Assembly (NCBI GenBank): GCA_041169145.1 | Contig: JBEEJO010000038.1 | Span: 1-7,898, forward strand | Direction: 5' to 3' | DNA length: 7,898 bases | DNA from: DATJQA01 sp041169145 | GTDB lineage: Bacteria > Patescibacteriota > Minisyncoccia > UBA6257 > 2-01-FULL-56-20 | Notes under the pieces: model-generated | Told to the model about the DNA's origin: nothing | Databases searched by the model: none | Seen by the model: only the letters and a program-made list of their open reading frames with translations | Program-made: the position numbers and the translations under genes | In this document: positions 6,089 through 7,898 of the stretch, piece by piece | Position numbering within the stretch: position 1 is the first letter of the stretch | How the letters are laid out: each line of letters begins with the position of its first letter

Positions 6089-7898
6089 TTATCCCTTCGC
6101 TTTCTCTTCGGCGTTCAATTGCTTGATCGAAAGTCCGATACGGCCATCCTCATCGGCGCGGATGATCTTTGCCCGCACAAAATCGCCTACGTTCACGACG
6201 TCGGTCACCTGCTTTACGAATCCTTCCCGAAGTTCCGACACGTGTGCCTTGCCGTCCTTCCCGCCGCCAAGGTCAATAATGGCGCCGAAATCCAATGTTT
6301 TAATGACGCGCCCCTCAATAATCTCGCCTACTTTGAACTCACGGGTCATGGCCTTGATGTCCGCGGCTGCCGAAGCAACGGAGGCGGGATCTTCGCCGGC
6401 GACGAACACGGAACCGTCATCGTCAACATTGATGGACGCAAGCGCATACTTTGCGATGAGTCCGTTGATGGTCTTCCCGCCAGGGCCGATGAGCATGCCG
6501 ATCTTCGATGGGTCGATGGAAAGCTGCGTGATGGCCGGAACGTATTTGGAAAGTTCTTTCCGCGGCTCCGGCAGAACGGTCTTCATGAAATCCAGGATCT
6601 GCATCCGGGCGACTTTGGCTTGTGCAAGCGTCGCGCGGACGATCTCCATCGAGATACCCCGAACTTTCGTGTCCAGTTGAATGGCCGTTACGCCATCGCG
6701 CGTTCCCGCAACCTTGAAATCCATATCGCCATAGAAATCCTCGGGGCCCTGAAGGTCGGTCAATACTTTGAACGTCGTGTCGTTGGACATGAGTCCCATC
6801 GCGATGCCGGCGACCATCTTTTTCAACGGCACGCCCGCATCAAAAAGCGAGAGGCACGTCGCGCAGACCGTCGCCATGGACGAAGATCCATTAGACGACA
6901 ATATTTCGGAGACCACGCGGATGGTATACGGAAACTCCGCGGATGTCGGCACAAGACGGCGGAGCGCTTTTTCCGCAAGCGCGCCGTGGCCGATCTCGCG
7001 CCGTCCCGGACCGCCAAGGCGCCCGGTCTCGCCGGTCGAATACGGCGGGAAGTTGTAGTGGAGCATGAACCGCCGCTTTCCGGTCGTCTCCATCGTTTCG
7101 ATGAGCTGTTCTGCGCCCGGCGCCGCGAGCGTCGTAACCGCAAGCGCCTGCGTGGAGCCGCGGGCGAAAACCGCTGAGCCGTGCGTGCGCTCAAAAAGCT
7201 TCACCTCGCCCTCGAGTGGCCGGACCTCCGTGAATCCCCGCCCGTCGGGCCGTTTCCCGTTCTCCAAAGCGTTCCGGTGCACGAGCGCGTCCACCGCATC
7301 CTCGTACACATGCTCCACGATGGTCATATTCGCCTCAGGCAGTGCCGCGGCGATATGCTCAAAAAGCCCCTTCTTCACCGCCGCCATCTTGTGGAACTGC
7401 TCCTGTTTCACCGGTTCAAAGACGGCTTCCTGGAGCCGGCTTGCAAGATACTCGTCTATCGCTTTTTTCAGTTCGGCATCGGGCTCATGAAGATTCACAG
7501 CATGCTTTTCCTTGCCGACTTCCGCAACGATCTTTTCTTGGAACGCGATCAGGGCGTCGTTCGCCTCCTGAGCGACCGCGAAGGCTTTTGCCACGTCTTC
7601 TTCGCTCGCCTCGCCACCGGAAAGCTCTATCATATTGATCTTTCCTTTCGGACCGGACACGAACGCTTCAAAAACGCACGACGGATCCGACTGCTTCGTC
7701 GCATCCGGATTCACCACGATCTCGTTCCCGATCTTCGCCACGCGAACGCCGCCGACTGGACCGTTCCACGGCACGCTGGAAATGGCGATGGCCGCCGAAG
7801 CGGCGATGAGTCCGACGAACTCGGGCTCGTTCTCCGGATCGTATGCGAGCACGGTCATTACGACCTGCAGATCGCGGCGGATGCGGTAATCAAAAAGC
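6089..7898 (-). CDS. pnp: Polyribonucleotide nucleotidyltransferase (PNPase), N-terminus outside window
   Basis: PNPase degrades RNA 3' to 5' by phosphorolysis, releasing nucleoside diphosphates, and is a trimeric cytoplasmic enzyme. The reading frame is open to the window end, where LFDYRIRRDLQVVMTVLAYD matches the family's RPLF...VQV region, so about 95-100 N-terminal residues are missing. The methionine at 7858 is therefore internal and not the start. Numbering from that methionine: the rest of the first RNase PH core runs to about 80, an alpha-helical linker to 200, and the second RNase PH core from 201 (GKRPDGRGF) to 430. That core has GETGRLGGPGRREIGHG, the phosphate-binding NGSSS (323-327) and catalytic D374, D380 and K382. 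The KH domain has GPGGKTI (458-464), and the S1 domain runs from 510 to 578. All domains and catalytic residues in view are intact, so the gene looks functional. The stop is TAA. Confidence 0.98.
   Translation of the reverse strand, partial: LFDYRIRRDLQVVMTVLAYDPENEPEFVGLIAASAAIAISSVPWNGPVGGVRVAKIGNEIVVNPDATKQSDPSCVFEAFVSGPKGKINMIELSGGEASEEDVAKAFAVAQEANDALIAFQEKIVAEVGKEKHAVNLHEPDAELKKAIDEYLASRLQEAVFEPVKQEQFHKMAAVKKGLFEHIAAALPEANMTIVEHVYEDAVDALVHRNALENGKRPDGRGFTEVRPLEGEVKLFERTHGSAVFARGSTQALAVTTLAAPGAEQLIETMETTGKRRFMLHYNFPPYSTGETGRLGGPGRREIGHGALAEKALRRLVPTSAEFPYTIRVVSEILSSNGSSSMATVCATCLSLFDAGVPLKKMVAGIAMGLMSNDTTFKVLTDLQGPEDFYGDMDFKVAGTRDGVTAIQLDTKVRGISMEIVRATLAQAKVARMQILDFMKTVLPEPRKELSKYVPAITQLSIDPSKIGMLIGPGGKTINGLIAKYALASINVDDDGSVFVAGEDPASVASAAADIKAMTREFKVGEIIEGRVIKTLDFGAIIDLGGGKDGKAHVSELREGFVKQVTDVVNVGDFVRAKIIRADEDGRIGLSIKQLNAEEKAKG

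Noticed and set aside
5886..7177. Long plus-strand frames opposite the 3' part of pnp and the start of the membrane gene
   Set aside because: pnp is intact with all domains on the other strand; these products lack any family pattern. One reading (from ATG at 6036) has GGAG nearby but runs antisense into pnp.
1..7898. Mobile elements, CRISPR arrays, tRNA or rRNA genes, riboswitches
   Set aside because: No spaced direct repeats, transposase-like proteins, cloverleaf sequences or long structured leaders were seen; the gaps between genes are about 100 bases or less.

Overview
This window is a compact, GC-rich stretch of bacterial core genome. It holds six genes, two of them cut by the window ends. 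I see no mobile element, CRISPR array, tRNA or rRNA. The gene set and protein styles suggest a candidate-phyla-radiation (Patescibacteria, perhaps Parcubacteria-like) bacterium: a short SpoIIIE-type FtsK, a HTH-membrane-Ig protein next to recA, a single-pass surface protein of unknown function, tiny gaps and near-leaderless starts. That placement is an inference from layout and protein style, not a phylogeny. Translation with the standard bacterial code gives intact proteins, and TGA is used as a stop.

Layout. Positions 1-857 (minus) hold the N-terminal two thirds of a phosphomannomutase/phosphoglucomutase. A 79-bp divergent promoter region (858-936) separates it from a plus-strand block: ftsK (937-3093), a RodZ-like HTH membrane protein (3149-3817) and recA (3857-4912). 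recA ends in a strong intrinsic terminator (4939-4987). A minus-strand block converges on it: a C-terminally truncated-by-window-free 340-residue membrane-anchored unknown (4964-5986), preceded by pnp (6089-7898), which lacks its N-terminus because the window ends. No stretch over 300 bases lacks a gene.

How the genes fit together. The plus block deals with chromosome handling: FtsK moves DNA at the division septum, RecA repairs and recombines it, and the HTH-TM-Ig protein may link cell shape or envelope to this block. The minus genes are a sugar-phosphate mutase for envelope precursors, the RNA-degrading PNPase and a probable surface protein.

The most notable signals are regulatory. At three or four genes a -10-like hexamer lies only 7-16 bases before the ATG, implying very short or absent leaders. 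The recA terminator stem also doubles as the last codons of the converging gene. No clearly new multi-gene system is visible. The best unknowns are the 340-residue surface protein and the HTH-TM-Ig protein.
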